The notes beneath the pieces are model-generated. The model searched no databases, was not told the DNA's origin, and was given only the letters and a program-made list of their open reading frames with translations. From positions 62,001-126,000 of the IMG/VR virus record IMGVR_UViG_3300027969_000052: a stretch of DNA of 64,000 bases; one strand, 5' to 3'. Both the position numbers and the translations under genes were made by a program. This DNA comes from a virus. This document shows positions 58,601 through 64,000 of this stretch, piece by piece. Positions within the stretch are counted from its first letter, which is position 1, and each line of letters starts with the position of its first letter.

Positions 58601-60746
58601 TGCACCAGAGGAACTATTACCTGGACAGGTTCAAGAAGCTATTGGCATTACTGTGTTTGAACAAAAAACACAAGCTAGCCCCTATATTTTAAATCGTCGA
58701 TACGAGCTAACAGCAAATTTAACATATCCGATTGGCATGAAGGTGGCTAGTACTGCATCTGTATTTGTTGTTGCAGATACTACTCCTTTAAGGATATATA
58801 GAGACTATACAGTTAATACTATTGCTGGAACAATAACATTAACTAGCCCTGCAACTACACAAACATGGTTGAGCATTACTAGTTTAACAGCAGGCGGAAT
58901 CGGCTTAATAGATTATCAACTGGTACGGAATTCGTCAAGCACTTCGACAACTATTGTTTCGGTTGCAAGTTTATCTGCTATTAACGATGCTTATGTAACA
59001 GTTAATGGCATTGAAACTACAAATTTCTTTATTGAAGCCGCCCCGGGCAGATCAAAAAATAAAAATCCAAAAGGAGCCGTCCGAGTTTTACACGATCCAA
59101 TAGGGACTAAAGAGATTCAAGTATGGATGTTTACCGGAGAATCAAAAGCGTATAGTCAAGTACACGAACAAATTTTCTCAAATGTTCCAAACACAACTAC
59201 TGAATTTACATTAACAAATCCTCCAGGAGTTGTACTACCACACCATTCACAAGTAATTGTTGAATGGAATAAAAAGCGATTAGTTCCACCACAAACTACA
59301 TATTACGTAGTTGAAGAAGGAAAATACGAGTACGATATTGCACCGAATGATCCAGTTATTCCGGGACAAGTTGATTTGCGAGTATTAGAAGTTTATAAAA
59401 ATGGAGAAAAATTGATTCCTAGTATAGACTATCAATTAACACCTCCTCCTACTCGAGTATTATTTGGTAGTGAAAAAATTAAAACAGGAGATGCGTTAGC
59501 AATCGTTATCCTTCGATTCCATGACTACGAAATACAAGATGGAAAGGTTGTTTTAACTACTGCTGTTCCGAGAGACCAGGCCGGCGCATTATCTGATACT
59601 TTACGGGTTATAACATTTAATAATCATGATGCTGACGGCATCCGAAAAGAAAAATATCAATCAAATCGCCTTGGCAAATACACATTAAGCAGAGAAATAT
59701 CTAACTCAAATTATATTTGGGTAGAATATAATAGAAAACCTTTAATCAATGAAATTGATTATATGTTAGATGACAATAATAAAACTATTACACTTAGAGA
59801 CGGAATTTTTGAATCAACAGATGATGAAATTATAGTTACGTCATTAAATGATAATGCATATTCAGGCGCTACTGCTTATCGTATGTTTACAGATATTGTT
59901 GGTCGTACAAGTTATAAGAGATTAAGTCAAAGTAATACAACTCGTCTTGCAGAACCATTAGTTGGAAATGATACAAAAATTACAGTAGAAGATGCAAGTG
60001 TGCTTTCAGTACCTGCTCCTGAAAAGAACCTTCCGGGCATTGTTTACATTGCTGGCGAGCGTATTGAATTTTTTACAGTCAATAACAACATATTGTCACA
60101 GCTAAGAAGAGGTACATTAGGAACAGGTATCCTTGATGGTTATCCAAAAGGAACCTTAGTTATTGATCAAGGTAAAGCACAAAATTTACCAGTTACTGAT
60201 ACTACTGAAATTGAAAAATTTGTGTCTACAGTTACAACCAATGTATTCACATTAACTAGCATTGCAATTACTGGAATAACTAACAAACTGTGGATCGATC
60301 CTATTACTGGGTTGACTCGATCGATTAATGCTCCTCCGTTAACAGACCTATTTACGGTAAACTACGGCGGCTTACCGCTACTCAAACCAACAGTTAACCC
60401 TGTAACAACTTCTTCTTTAGCAGTTGCTTACGATTCGGGGGAAACTAACACATTTGGAATCCTCAACACTAGTACTATAAATCCTCAGTTCACCATGAGC
60501 TCTGTGATAATTAATAGTGTTGAACGGCCAGTAGTGCATTTTGATTTTGATATCCAGCCAGGCGTCGAAGTAACAGTAGTAAAACGAACCGGCAAAATAT
60601 TTGAAAATACTACGGTGTTTAAGTTCTTAGAAGAGAGCCCAGCACCGTTACCGACTGATGATTATTACCCAGGCGATCCAGTTATCATTCTTGAAACTGG
60701 CGCTGTATTAACTGATGAAGAAGAGAACCCTCTAGAAGGAATTTAA
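46647..60746 (+). CDS. Giant 4699-aa baseplate wedge protein (gp7 position)
   Basis: It directly follows gp6, where gp7 lies in T4 (1032 aa). The N-terminus (ANLLPGYLQTDKNKRFLSAT) and AQHLTGYSPRVYLDNIFNDG ... QYKFYQGYIREKGT near residue 1770 resemble wedge motifs in gp7-type proteins. Domains seen: degenerate cupredoxin-like segment (~198-276); beta-type VYRNDL-x-x-x-x-GVDYTF units; seven FG-GAP-like blades (~2190-2755); G-x-GY-x-x-x-P-T-V repeats (~2375-2470, ~3145-3215, ~3510-3590); and C-terminal NG-x-x-L-x-x-x-x-DY units (~4240-4400). It ends in an acidic tail (DEEENPLEGI). It probably forms the outer wedge and may carry receptor-contact modules. The gp7 link is by position and weak motif similarity. 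Confidence 0.75.
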   Translation: MKRKKSPNELVDAYNADASDHQRQTANLLPGYLQTDKNKRFLSATLDKLIEVPQIERINAFVGSKLTNTFNPETDQYLDSTTELAKDYQLEPALIIKNAKNNIDKVQTYDDLLSSLAFAGSPAKNHDRILQAKTFSYNPHIDWDKFVNYNQYYWLEAGPDLIEITGPIKATVSTYTVTDSPDTDVWIISPDGLTPNPVLTLFRGMTYVFNVDSSHNFYIKTAISYGKEDTYDKALNNGPKQGQVILTVDDNTPSTLFYVASDDQRIAGRIIVKKLTENSEIDVEKDILGKTTYSSGNDVQFTNGLMVYFSGQVTPEKYKNKRYIVEGVGEEIVLIDFDTLKNNVNASNNLDTDFDVEPFDKFPFDDFRNAPISPEYVTINRASRDLNPWTRYNRWFHKDVIAASATANGTDPVYPVDKRAKRPIIEFRPNIKLYNFGYSAMSNINLMDNSTLDAFTNVERSFGYYVDGVKLEEGFRVIFNADTDPLVRGRVYTVKFEDLDGNQRINLIEDPQGIPYDGATIVNSDGTNYKGSSWLWNGTSWDPAQQKTTINQAPIFDLFDENGISFSNTDYYQGSFAGTRIFGYTEGTVYDSVLGLNLKFLNVANIGDFLFSNYFNTDSFVISNTAKNIVFPVSSGYLKIATDSSTSFNNVWVESESSRIPILQYNIITEISNIVEINAIDYPGWTEDLTIDVWINDKKQKLGTDFNFSVQDQFYFAIFVNNLALHDKVLFKIYTTRAPNALGYYEPSPALTNNPTNGPIAQVTLAEMSDNFKTIVERLDNFSGNVIGENNFRDLGQASKYGTRLISHQYPLSFAQLFLGQQEYNLVTAIRKVANDYYYYKNSFVNKLLTIPKETLPRDAVDQILVELNLGKDINFPYGFSDMLTYGKDYKSRTYTVTDTRITSYSIDSSFDSSALTERAILVYRNDLILTHGVDYTFDKYQANVTFNFTLTLGDVIVIKDYATTEGCYIPPTPTKLGLFPKYQPQLYIDDTYLTSTKVLQGHDGSIMVAFNDYRDDILFEFETRIFNNIKVSYNADLINVNSILPGAYRTNAFTPVEVTQILEVEFLRWAGMSGVDHTTNSGTSQGQPRTYNYRESSTGAIQTLTVPGHWRGIFKYFYDTDRPHTSPWEMLGFTEKPLWWTTVYGLAPYTSGNTILWRDIANGVIKQGSRAGTWLEYSRQNLLDYLPVDEYGNLKDPVSIGLIKDLSFTTIDAPWKFGDHAPAETAWRRSVLWPFAVQVLAALTNPAAYAALMFDPVRIKKSIAGQYSYGDNEELLKINNVILYRDTIDNQRQLASGYSVMLIEHGLQKSSNFLTSLKLDISNIEYRLVYKAEGFISKEKLKVVIDSVDPTSTNPGVLLPAEDYNIVLSKSNPISTFRISGVIVQKGQGFWTVRGYDKYKPYFEIVEPIHGLGDSEIRVGGKGENYLTWAQNKFYQSGQVVFNSNIFYRTKSSHTSDTSFDVTKFQKLNGLPVTGGISVAKSKNYNSTITKIPYGTKFLTQQAIADFLLGYGKYLENQGFVFDYLNSEFSEIMNWEFSTKEFLFWATQNWSVGSIITLSPFADKLKFSTTSGIGDAVYGVADDLYNENYEFSLLSADGSAFPKNGFLLSRLDGEFEISTAFPRVGVYYAQFNMIQKQHAIVFNNYSMFNDIIYDVETGYRQRRVKLIGFRTSEWTGGFTSPGFVFDEAIVNDWQAYKDYSAGEVVRYNGRYYGAITKIFGADTFNFDNWNKLAEEPSPGLLPNFDYKISQFEDFYSLDIDNFDTGQQQMAQHLTGYSPRVYLDNIFNDGIAQYKFYQGYIREKGTANAINKISKATVNSLKGKATFNESWAFRIGHFGGYNTYQELEINLDDSKFIQNPQIVQFIDYEKITNDFTYYKPVKDVLIQPEDYDWKTVFPTFDPIAFGDSNNIDYITPLPNAGYVRLDDITATAFNKNSLLDIASADAIKEGSTFWLGFREDGDWDVLRYTRQKNAIIDFKITVIGSSATFTTAKPHSLKPGDIIGVSRFITEINKIFIVLQAPTPTSFIVATDLVAEPYSATTSKTISGSFIGNITDSGEIITNVTSNEGLAIGAEIIGNGIAIGTIITSISKIADNNYSIYISIPSTITSQGVYISYSYTTENIIIGQLFKFVSVRFKDFDDVHNLPNLGSIEFDDKIWVDSNHNNNKFAVYKKINNYTPSLIDSGVNNTGQLWGFRTSIETSTSTFVVSAPGYPDINFGPGLIVVYERTNARAVDANTYISYRLNDVGNTDYYVSSISPLFGFSLKYDQYEDLIFAGAPNASRIKLGASGAVRYASVSASATQLDYTGLVKITQLYRPAAVDITLGVLASPTPVAGGQFGYDIALNTGTVNKTLLVSAPGEGTGKVYVYQMGGSVIGASVAVPGRRYTTATTVTLSSPQIQGGSTATARISSVTTYSNQELQDDPSLIAGQLLEIEITNPGYGYNQPPTVTFGNTTGLDAVVNFNIGVSTSTRSIFVTSQETLTNPLTFFNNYPPKFGTSIASASDLSIVAVGAPGYRANEGAVLVYTKSGTNFNLVQTINKSSEGIVGIISSGDSLGNKLAMSQDGEYLFVSAPGNQIEATQGVVSVWRWSGTAYVWLQNLFNPNKHANTVFGTDIIIDEDKQNLVISSLGDLYSRRTTFNIYNYRLYPDTTVPSRKYVNDPTSDTQVRKTTFDANSTIFYDKLGNVGNVSVFNRYNIYFSYAQDLDSNLIIQDSNFGYSIAQANDNVYVGMPSSDTDAGASNGSLLIFSKIDSSTNSWSEYRTQDSLVNTDLVKKVFTVNVNDDRIQDYLAIIDPMKGKVSGVADQELTYKTLFDPAIYSLGNSGVSVDSTTNWIDEHIGELWWDTSSVKYVWYEQGELEYRKNNWGSIFPGSSIQIYEWVRSEYLPSEWAAIADTNEGIIKGISGQPKYPNNSVLSIKQVYNSISQTFSNVYYFWVKNKVTVPDIDTRRLSGLEVAGLIADPRGQNLKAVNVLSKNSFSLINIKDTIQAQEVNLHINYDTGSDSVPRHTEWLLLQENDPFSRPPIMLERKLIESLAGFDSVGSEVPDSLLNAKQRYGISFRPRQSMFVDRFNALRNLITWTNSILLTERIAKFCTFDNLNSYDIIPDELLNEYDVIVEDNYTLGTIITRGLKQAELACTIDSRGRIDQVTVTNPGNGYNALRPPTVTVTGTGENAIIKTILNELGQVIGATVESGGTGFTSIPTLSVRPYTVIVQSDIDAAGFWTKLQWDQNIKEWVRRETQKYDTRLFWNFVDWQDPTYNALQDFADTVADTYELNAVNIVAGEYVKVKNAGNGTYMVLRRVDASTVGTWSKEWDVVYEENGTIQITDKIWNQDLTDFAFDEIAAFDQTLFDQSINQELIFILRAIKDELFVNSLSQYWNQFFFKAVKYAMHEQTNLDWAFKTSFINVTNEAGALDQRPSYKLQDSSYYEKWINEVKPYHTKIRNFTVKYDNQESSETFTTDFDLSPYYNSVTDTFETLSKTSPAVLQYPYRSWYDNFTHSVNAIAVYDSGEDYITPPTVKIISAPGDLGAGATARAYISLGKVYEIEIIKPGTGYTLTPTVYLEGGLGLAGKPAKASAYLSNGKVRSNNLTLKFDRIGYNREIVDLSYTDQFIGDGQAYTFNLTWVPRLDRNTIILKQNNSLILNDKFTIEHYTEEYTNTNGLTFTKRYGRLKLNFVPIINAVLTVDYIKDVEFLSAYDRIDEYYAPLPGMPGKDPEQLMKGLSYGGVKIETLPFSYSSAWDTLKYWEGAWDSYSAETNYGIVKNPQSNFEDELLSLQNEEAQATAQLGFWQNRYTQLNIDIIDVPPFIIVGSGFGTQYIPNPQYSYILNLIGQSTSQISYWSGLKNQLSNQVVYVQQGLVPVVTPFTVSSGTYINVYLNSGTGVSVRIDQNTSTAITQTIIGQNNTATVYIPLTSFNTATDNIVTFRDQTSDGTVLPADPDALDVVIDGGPLDSITLGILPADINIDGYKFLDPSSSYAPEELLPGQVQEAIGITVFEQKTQASPYILNRRYELTANLTYPIGMKVASTASVFVVADTTPLRIYRDYTVNTIAGTITLTSPATTQTWLSITSLTAGGIGLIDYQLVRNSSSTSTTIVSVASLSAINDAYVTVNGIETTNFFIEAAPGRSKNKNPKGAVRVLHDPIGTKEIQVWMFTGESKAYSQVHEQIFSNVPNTTTEFTLTNPPGVVLPHHSQVIVEWNKKRLVPPQTTYYVVEEGKYEYDIAPNDPVIPGQVDLRVLEVYKNGEKLIPSIDYQLTPPPTRVLFGSEKIKTGDALAIVILRFHDYEIQDGKVVLTTAVPRDQAGALSDTLRVITFNNHDADGIRKEKYQSNRLGKYTLSREISNSNYIWVEYNRKPLINEIDYMLDDNNKTITLRDGIFESTDDEIIVTSLNDNAYSGATAYRMFTDIVGRTSYKRLSQSNTTRLAEPLVGNDTKITVEDASVLSVPAPEKNLPGIVYIAGERIEFFTVNNNILSQLRRGTLGTGILDGYPKGTLVIDQGKAQNLPVTDTTEIEKFVSTVTTNVFTLTSIAITGITNKLWIDPITGLTRSINAPPLTDLFTVNYGGLPLLKPTVNPVTTSSLAVAYDSGETNTFGILNTSTINPQFTMSSVIINSVERPVVHFDFDIQPGVEVTVVKRTGKIFENTTVFKFLEESPAPLPTDDYYPGDPVIILETGAVLTDEEENPLEGI
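47238..47476 (+). other. Degenerate cupredoxin-like domain in the giant wedge protein
   Basis: TLFRGMTYVFNVDSSHNFYI, an NNGPKQGQVILTVDD stretch, and LFYVASDDQRIAGRIIV align in order with the cupredoxin-like domain of the fibre at 60752-63364. The first His is present, but the Cys, second His and Met of the copper site are replaced by Ala, Asp and Ile, so copper binding is not expected. Confidence 0.55.
53222..54910 (+). repeat. Seven FG-GAP-like blades within the giant wedge protein
   Basis: Blades begin near 53222 (GFRTSI...VVSAPGY), 53431 (FGFSLK...FAGAPN), 53665 (FGYDIA...LVSAPGEG), 54140 (FGTSIA...AVGAPGY), 54318 (GNKLAM...FVSAPGN), 54486 (FGTDII...VISSLGD) and 54800 (FGYSIA...YVGMPSS). 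Each ends in a G-x-(V/L)-x-V(Y/F) strand. Seven blades are the number needed for a closed integrin-type beta-propeller. An insert of G-x-GY-type repeats separates blades 3 and 4. Calcium-loop motifs are weak or absent. Confidence 0.7.
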
Positions 60747-60751
60747 TAACT

Positions 60752-63364
60752 ATGACAAAAATAACACAACTACCAGTTGTATCAACAATGGCCGATCAGA
60801 GCGTGTTCGTTGTTGTTGACAACGGAGTAACAAAAAAATTAACTTACTCGGCTCTTAAAACAACCCTAAAAGGTGACAAGGGTGAAACTGGAGAAACAGG
60901 CGCCAAAGGCGATACTGGAGCCCAGGGAGATAAAGGAGATAAAGGTGACACAGGTGCGCAAGGTCCAGTAGGTCCGTTGGCTCCATTTAGTACTGCTACT
61001 GATATACGTCTCGGCGGTATTAAGATCGGTACAGGTGTAAACGTAACAGGTGACGGAACATTAAGTGTTCCGATTGTTACAATTACTACTGCAACTGCAC
61101 TAGTACCTGGCGTAGTTACTCCTGGATCAGGGCTTCAATTAATTGGCGAAAATGCCGCTCTTACATTAAATGCTAGACTATCAAGACCTGCATACAAAGA
61201 ATTAAGAATTGTTGCATCCGCTGGAAATACTTCGGGTTACGGTATTGAAGGTTATACAGGTTCAAACCCGAGCGTTACTGGAATTTTACCGGGAAGCACA
61301 GTTGCTTTTGTGATTCCTAATCAACCATCACATCCTGTACAAATTAGGACAGCCCCAGGCGGCGCCGCAGTAACAGAGGGCGATTGGTTATGGGTATCTA
61401 ACACCGGTACAAGCGTTGCTGGCGCAGGCGCTAACTTTGTCGGTCGATTCAACGGTACAATGTTTTGGACTGTGCCAGATGCCCCGTCACAGAGTGTTGT
61501 TTACTATCAGTGTATTTTTCACCCAGGTATGCTCGGGTCAATTGCAATTAAGAATGATGCACAAATTATTGATGGTAGAATAACATCGGGATTGGCCGCA
61601 GTTGCACAAGATATATTACCAGACGGTAATGATACAAGAAATCTTGGTAGCGCATCTAAGCGATGGAATACTCTTTTTGTTGGCCCTGATAGTATTGATA
61701 TCAATGGCACTCAGCTTACATACTCTGGTGGTAAGATTGCATCTAGTGGCGGTTTTGAATTAGGTAAATCTATTGTAGCAACTGCGCTAACATCGTCTGG
61801 TAGTTTTAGATCTGCACCGGTAATTAAAGTCACTGATGCAACTGGAAGCGGATTCCAAGCAACAACTTCGATTGTTCCAACATCTATAGATTCTTTAACT
61901 TATACAGTCTTAGATACTACTAGTACATATTGGTTCCGTCCATCGGATACAGTTACAATCGACTTTACAGGTGGCGATGGTACAGGTGCACAGGCTTCTG
62001 CCGATATGGGATTGTATATTAAATCTCCTGTTCTGTCTTATAATTCACCTCCTGTTGCATCATTAGTTTTTGCTAATCAAACAACTCTTAATGCCCAGGC
62101 ACAATTACAAATTAGTGATGCTCAGATTGTACAGCGTTTGGCAGATTTCTTACCGTATGTTGCATTGACTGAATTGCGAGATGGCCTTCCAACTTTCCGT
62201 GATCCTCAAGTTAATCAAACTAAAGCGTTAAAATATACTGACGTAGATATTCCTAGCGGAGTAGTAACATTTGATATTAACTTGGCATTTGCTACAATTC
62301 CTTTAGGAACTTATTTGTTTGAAGTCCCTCAATTAGTTATTGCTGACGGAAACTATCCGCTAATCTGCGAAACAGTACAGGTAGGTAAATTAGTTGCCAA
62401 CGGCGGGCAATACAGCTGGTATCTTGCTAACCGATTAGATGAAGGTCAGCTACCAAACGGGACTGTTGAGGGAGATTTTGTTCCTGTAACCTGTTCGGCA
62501 CTAGACAATGCCGGCCAGCCGGGGTATTGGTATCTAAGCTCAAATCTTGACGGAACACAGAAAAATTTTACAGAAGTGTTATATGGGGTTAGAGGAGTTA
62601 GTTTAGATAATCCTGGATCAGATTACACACAAGCTCCGATTTTTAATATTAAAGCTAACGGAGTTACGAAAGCACAAGGGTCATCGGTGCTTTCAGCTAC
62701 TCCAGTATCTGCGATCAGCATCTCAGCATTTGGTAGTAGCTATACCCCTTCAGCATCAGTAGTTCTACAAGGAGCCCATACCGGTCCTTTAGTTACTGGC
62801 CCTACCTCAGATGCAAATATGTGGAGAGTTACTACAAGTTTTTATCCGTTAGCCACAACTCGAGCCCCCGGACAAACGATATTTGTTCACAATATAGATG
62901 TTACTGGCTCAGCTACTCCGAGTAACGGACAACGGGTTAGAAATGCAACAACAGGTGTATTACTACCCGGAACTATAGTTTCAGTTTCTCCTGTATGGAA
63001 TACTAATAATGTTCGCTTATATCAAGTAAACATGAGCCAAAGTGTTACTGTTGCAAACGACAATTATATCTCTTTTGGTACCTATGAAGCAGAAATTACA
63101 CCCGAACAGCGTACAGCAGAACCAGTATTACCGGCAACAAAAACTAAGTTAGGTACAGTAATAGTTGGCGACGGACTAAACGTTGCAAACGGTACAATAT
63201 CGTGGAAATTAGCAGATGTACCCGCAACTAGTAAAGGCCAAGCGGGTGATCAAGAAGGTTCTTTAGCCGCAAGTAGCTCGCATATCTATTATTGCATAGC
63301 GGACTATACTGACGGTGTAGCAAACATCTGGAAGCGTGTAGCATTGACTACACAAACCTGGTAA
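60752..63364 (+). CDS. Tail fibre with collagen-like stem and cupredoxin-like domain, 870 aa
   Basis: The N-terminus (MTKITQLPVVSTMADQSVFV) is a typical virion-attachment start for marine phage fibres. Residues ~41-76 are twelve uninterrupted G-x-y triplets of collagen type. Residues ~165-265 form a cupredoxin-like domain with SHPVQIR and VVYYQCIFHPGMLGSI, carrying His, Cys, His and Met in the order of amicyanin-type copper sites. RNLGSASKRWNTLFVG follows (~295), then beta-rich modules with G-S-x-Y-P repeats, and the C-terminus YYCIADYTDGVANIWKRVAL is a common fibre ending. It probably forms a trimeric fibre attached to the giant wedge. Whether metal is bound is unknown. Confidence 0.8.
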   Translation: MTKITQLPVVSTMADQSVFVVVDNGVTKKLTYSALKTTLKGDKGETGETGAKGDTGAQGDKGDKGDTGAQGPVGPLAPFSTATDIRLGGIKIGTGVNVTGDGTLSVPIVTITTATALVPGVVTPGSGLQLIGENAALTLNARLSRPAYKELRIVASAGNTSGYGIEGYTGSNPSVTGILPGSTVAFVIPNQPSHPVQIRTAPGGAAVTEGDWLWVSNTGTSVAGAGANFVGRFNGTMFWTVPDAPSQSVVYYQCIFHPGMLGSIAIKNDAQIIDGRITSGLAAVAQDILPDGNDTRNLGSASKRWNTLFVGPDSIDINGTQLTYSGGKIASSGGFELGKSIVATALTSSGSFRSAPVIKVTDATGSGFQATTSIVPTSIDSLTYTVLDTTSTYWFRPSDTVTIDFTGGDGTGAQASADMGLYIKSPVLSYNSPPVASLVFANQTTLNAQAQLQISDAQIVQRLADFLPYVALTELRDGLPTFRDPQVNQTKALKYTDVDIPSGVVTFDINLAFATIPLGTYLFEVPQLVIADGNYPLICETVQVGKLVANGGQYSWYLANRLDEGQLPNGTVEGDFVPVTCSALDNAGQPGYWYLSSNLDGTQKNFTEVLYGVRGVSLDNPGSDYTQAPIFNIKANGVTKAQGSSVLSATPVSAISISAFGSSYTPSASVVLQGAHTGPLVTGPTSDANMWRVTTSFYPLATTRAPGQTIFVHNIDVTGSATPSNGQRVRNATTGVLLPGTIVSVSPVWNTNNVRLYQVNMSQSVTVANDNYISFGTYEAEITPEQRTAEPVLPATKTKLGTVIVGDGLNVANGTISWKLADVPATSKGQAGDQEGSLAASSSHIYYCIADYTDGVANIWKRVALTTQTW
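60872..60979 (+). repeat. Collagen-like G-x-y triplets
   Basis: Twelve consecutive triplets (GDK, GET, GET, GAK, GDT, GAQ, GDK, GDK, GDT, GAQ, GPV, GPL). Lys/Glu/Asp-rich triplets of this kind form stable collagen helices without hydroxyproline, consistent with a trimeric stem. Confidence 0.9.
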
Positions 63365-63383
63365 ACAATACAATTAACTAAGC

Positions 63384-63391
63384 GATAAATA
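63384..63391 (+). promoter_or_regulatory. Late-promoter-like motif GATAAATA
   Basis: In the 32-base gap after the fibre gene, five bases before the ATG at 63397. If used, transcription would start at about that ATG, giving a leaderless message or use of the Met eight codons on (63421). Confidence 0.4.
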
Positions 63392-63396
63392 ACATT

Positions 63397-64000
63397 ATGG
63401 ACGATTCAAACGATACAAAAATGACTGAAAATCAAGAGAAAACCCCCCAAGAAGCCGCTCCAACTGAGCAAGGCAACCTGCATATTCGCGGACATATTAA
63501 GATTAGCGACCCTACAACAGGAGAAGTTATTGTTGATAAACCTAATGCAATTCATTACGAAAATTTTAGTATTGCGTTAGCTCGAGCAATCAGCAATCAA
63601 GGCGAGGGATGGATAGGCGAAATGGCATTCGGCAATGGTGGTAGCCGCGTTGATCCGACAGGGATTATTACATATCTAACTCCTAATGCTGTTGGTATCA
63701 ATGCAAGTTTATACAACGAAACCTACTCTAAAGTAATTGATACTAATAGTGTTGATAATCTAGATCCAAGCCGTAATTTTATGACAGTAAGACACATTAC
63801 CGGTACACCTTACACTGATGTACTAGTAAGTTGTTTATTGGATTTTGGTGAACCAAACGGGCAAGGTGCATTTGATAATTCAACAGACTACAACGGAACC
63901 TATGTATTTGATGAATTAGGGTTACGAGCATACAACAGTAACGGTACCGGAACTGGTGATTTGTTAACACACGTTATATTCCATCCAGTGCAAAAAAGTT
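63397..64000 (+). CDS. Structural protein downstream of the fibre, C-terminus outside the window
   Basis: The frame is open from the ATG at 63397 to the window end (201 residues). The first ~30 residues are charged and disordered (MTENQEKTPQEAAPTEQG), then NLHIRGHIKISDPTTGEVIV begins a beta-rich domain with ALARAISNQGEGWIGEMAFG. It follows the fibre gene in the baseplate operon, where gp8-gp10 lie in T4, but no similarity to those is visible. Either ATG (63397 or 63421) could be the start, and neither has a good ribosome site. Confidence 0.75.
   Translation, partial: MDDSNDTKMTENQEKTPQEAAPTEQGNLHIRGHIKISDPTTGEVIVDKPNAIHYENFSIALARAISNQGEGWIGEMAFGNGGSRVDPTGIITYLTPNAVGINASLYNETYSKVIDTNSVDNLDPSRNFMTVRHITGTPYTDVLVSCLLDFGEPNGQGAFDNSTDYNGTYVFDELGLRAYNSNGTGTGDLLTHVIFHPVQKS

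Overview
The window is a contiguous stretch of virion and replication genes from a large tailed phage with a T4-like contractile tail (myovirus morphology, Caudoviricetes). It is AT-rich and almost wholly coding. Genes with clear T4 counterparts are gp20 portal, gp21 prohead protease, gp22 scaffold, gp23 major capsid, gp26, gp5, gp6, gp25, gp53, a gp48/gp54-type tube initiator, the gp46/gp47 recombination nuclease and the gp55 late sigma factor. The very large repetitive fibre proteins resemble those of marine T4-like phages (cyanophages, pelagiphages). That is a judgement from memory of families, and the host cannot be named from this sequence.

Layout. 1-19961, minus strand: a fibre/adhesin region with two giant genes (one leaving the window at base 1, one of 3268 aa) and small structural proteins between and upstream of them. 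20089-28586, minus strand: the head module, read in transcription order as tape measure, portal, an 80-aa protein, gp67-like core protein, gp21, gp22, gp23. 28661-29751, plus strand: the gp26-like gene, followed by a -1 frame extension that looks like a programmed frameshift product. 29768-35960, minus strand: a disordered protein, an ORF-less hairpin-rich block of about 430 bases, a GIY-YIG nuclease, two small proteins, gp46, gp47 and the gp55-like late sigma factor. 36071-64000, plus strand: the baseplate module (gp48/54, gp53, hub protein, gp5 spike with lysozyme, gp25, gp6, a 4699-aa gp7-position wedge protein), then a collagen-like/cupredoxin-containing fibre and a structural protein cut by the window end.

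Regulation. Short motifs of the form NNTAAATA, like the T4 late promoter element TATAAATA, lie upstream of many virion genes, including two promoter regions between oppositely oriented genes. The gp55-like sigma factor that would read them is encoded here and has a near-consensus host-type promoter (TTGACT-16-TATAAT). So does the gp47-gp46 operon (TTGATT-17-TATAAT). This fits an early/late switch: host polymerase makes recombination proteins and late sigma, and late sigma then turns on head and tail genes.

Main points for a second look: a slippery A AAT TTT at the end of the gp26-like gene opening a 77-codon -1 extension; seven FG-GAP-like blades inside the giant wedge protein; a cupredoxin-like domain with intact copper ligands in the fibre and a second copy with lost ligands in the giant wedge; a 15-copy ~160-aa repeat that interrupts a beta-helix in the 3268-aa fibre; a lambda-R-type lysozyme domain on the gp5 spike; an apparent complete absence of GCWGC across the window; and the structured non-coding block beside the GIY-YIG gene.
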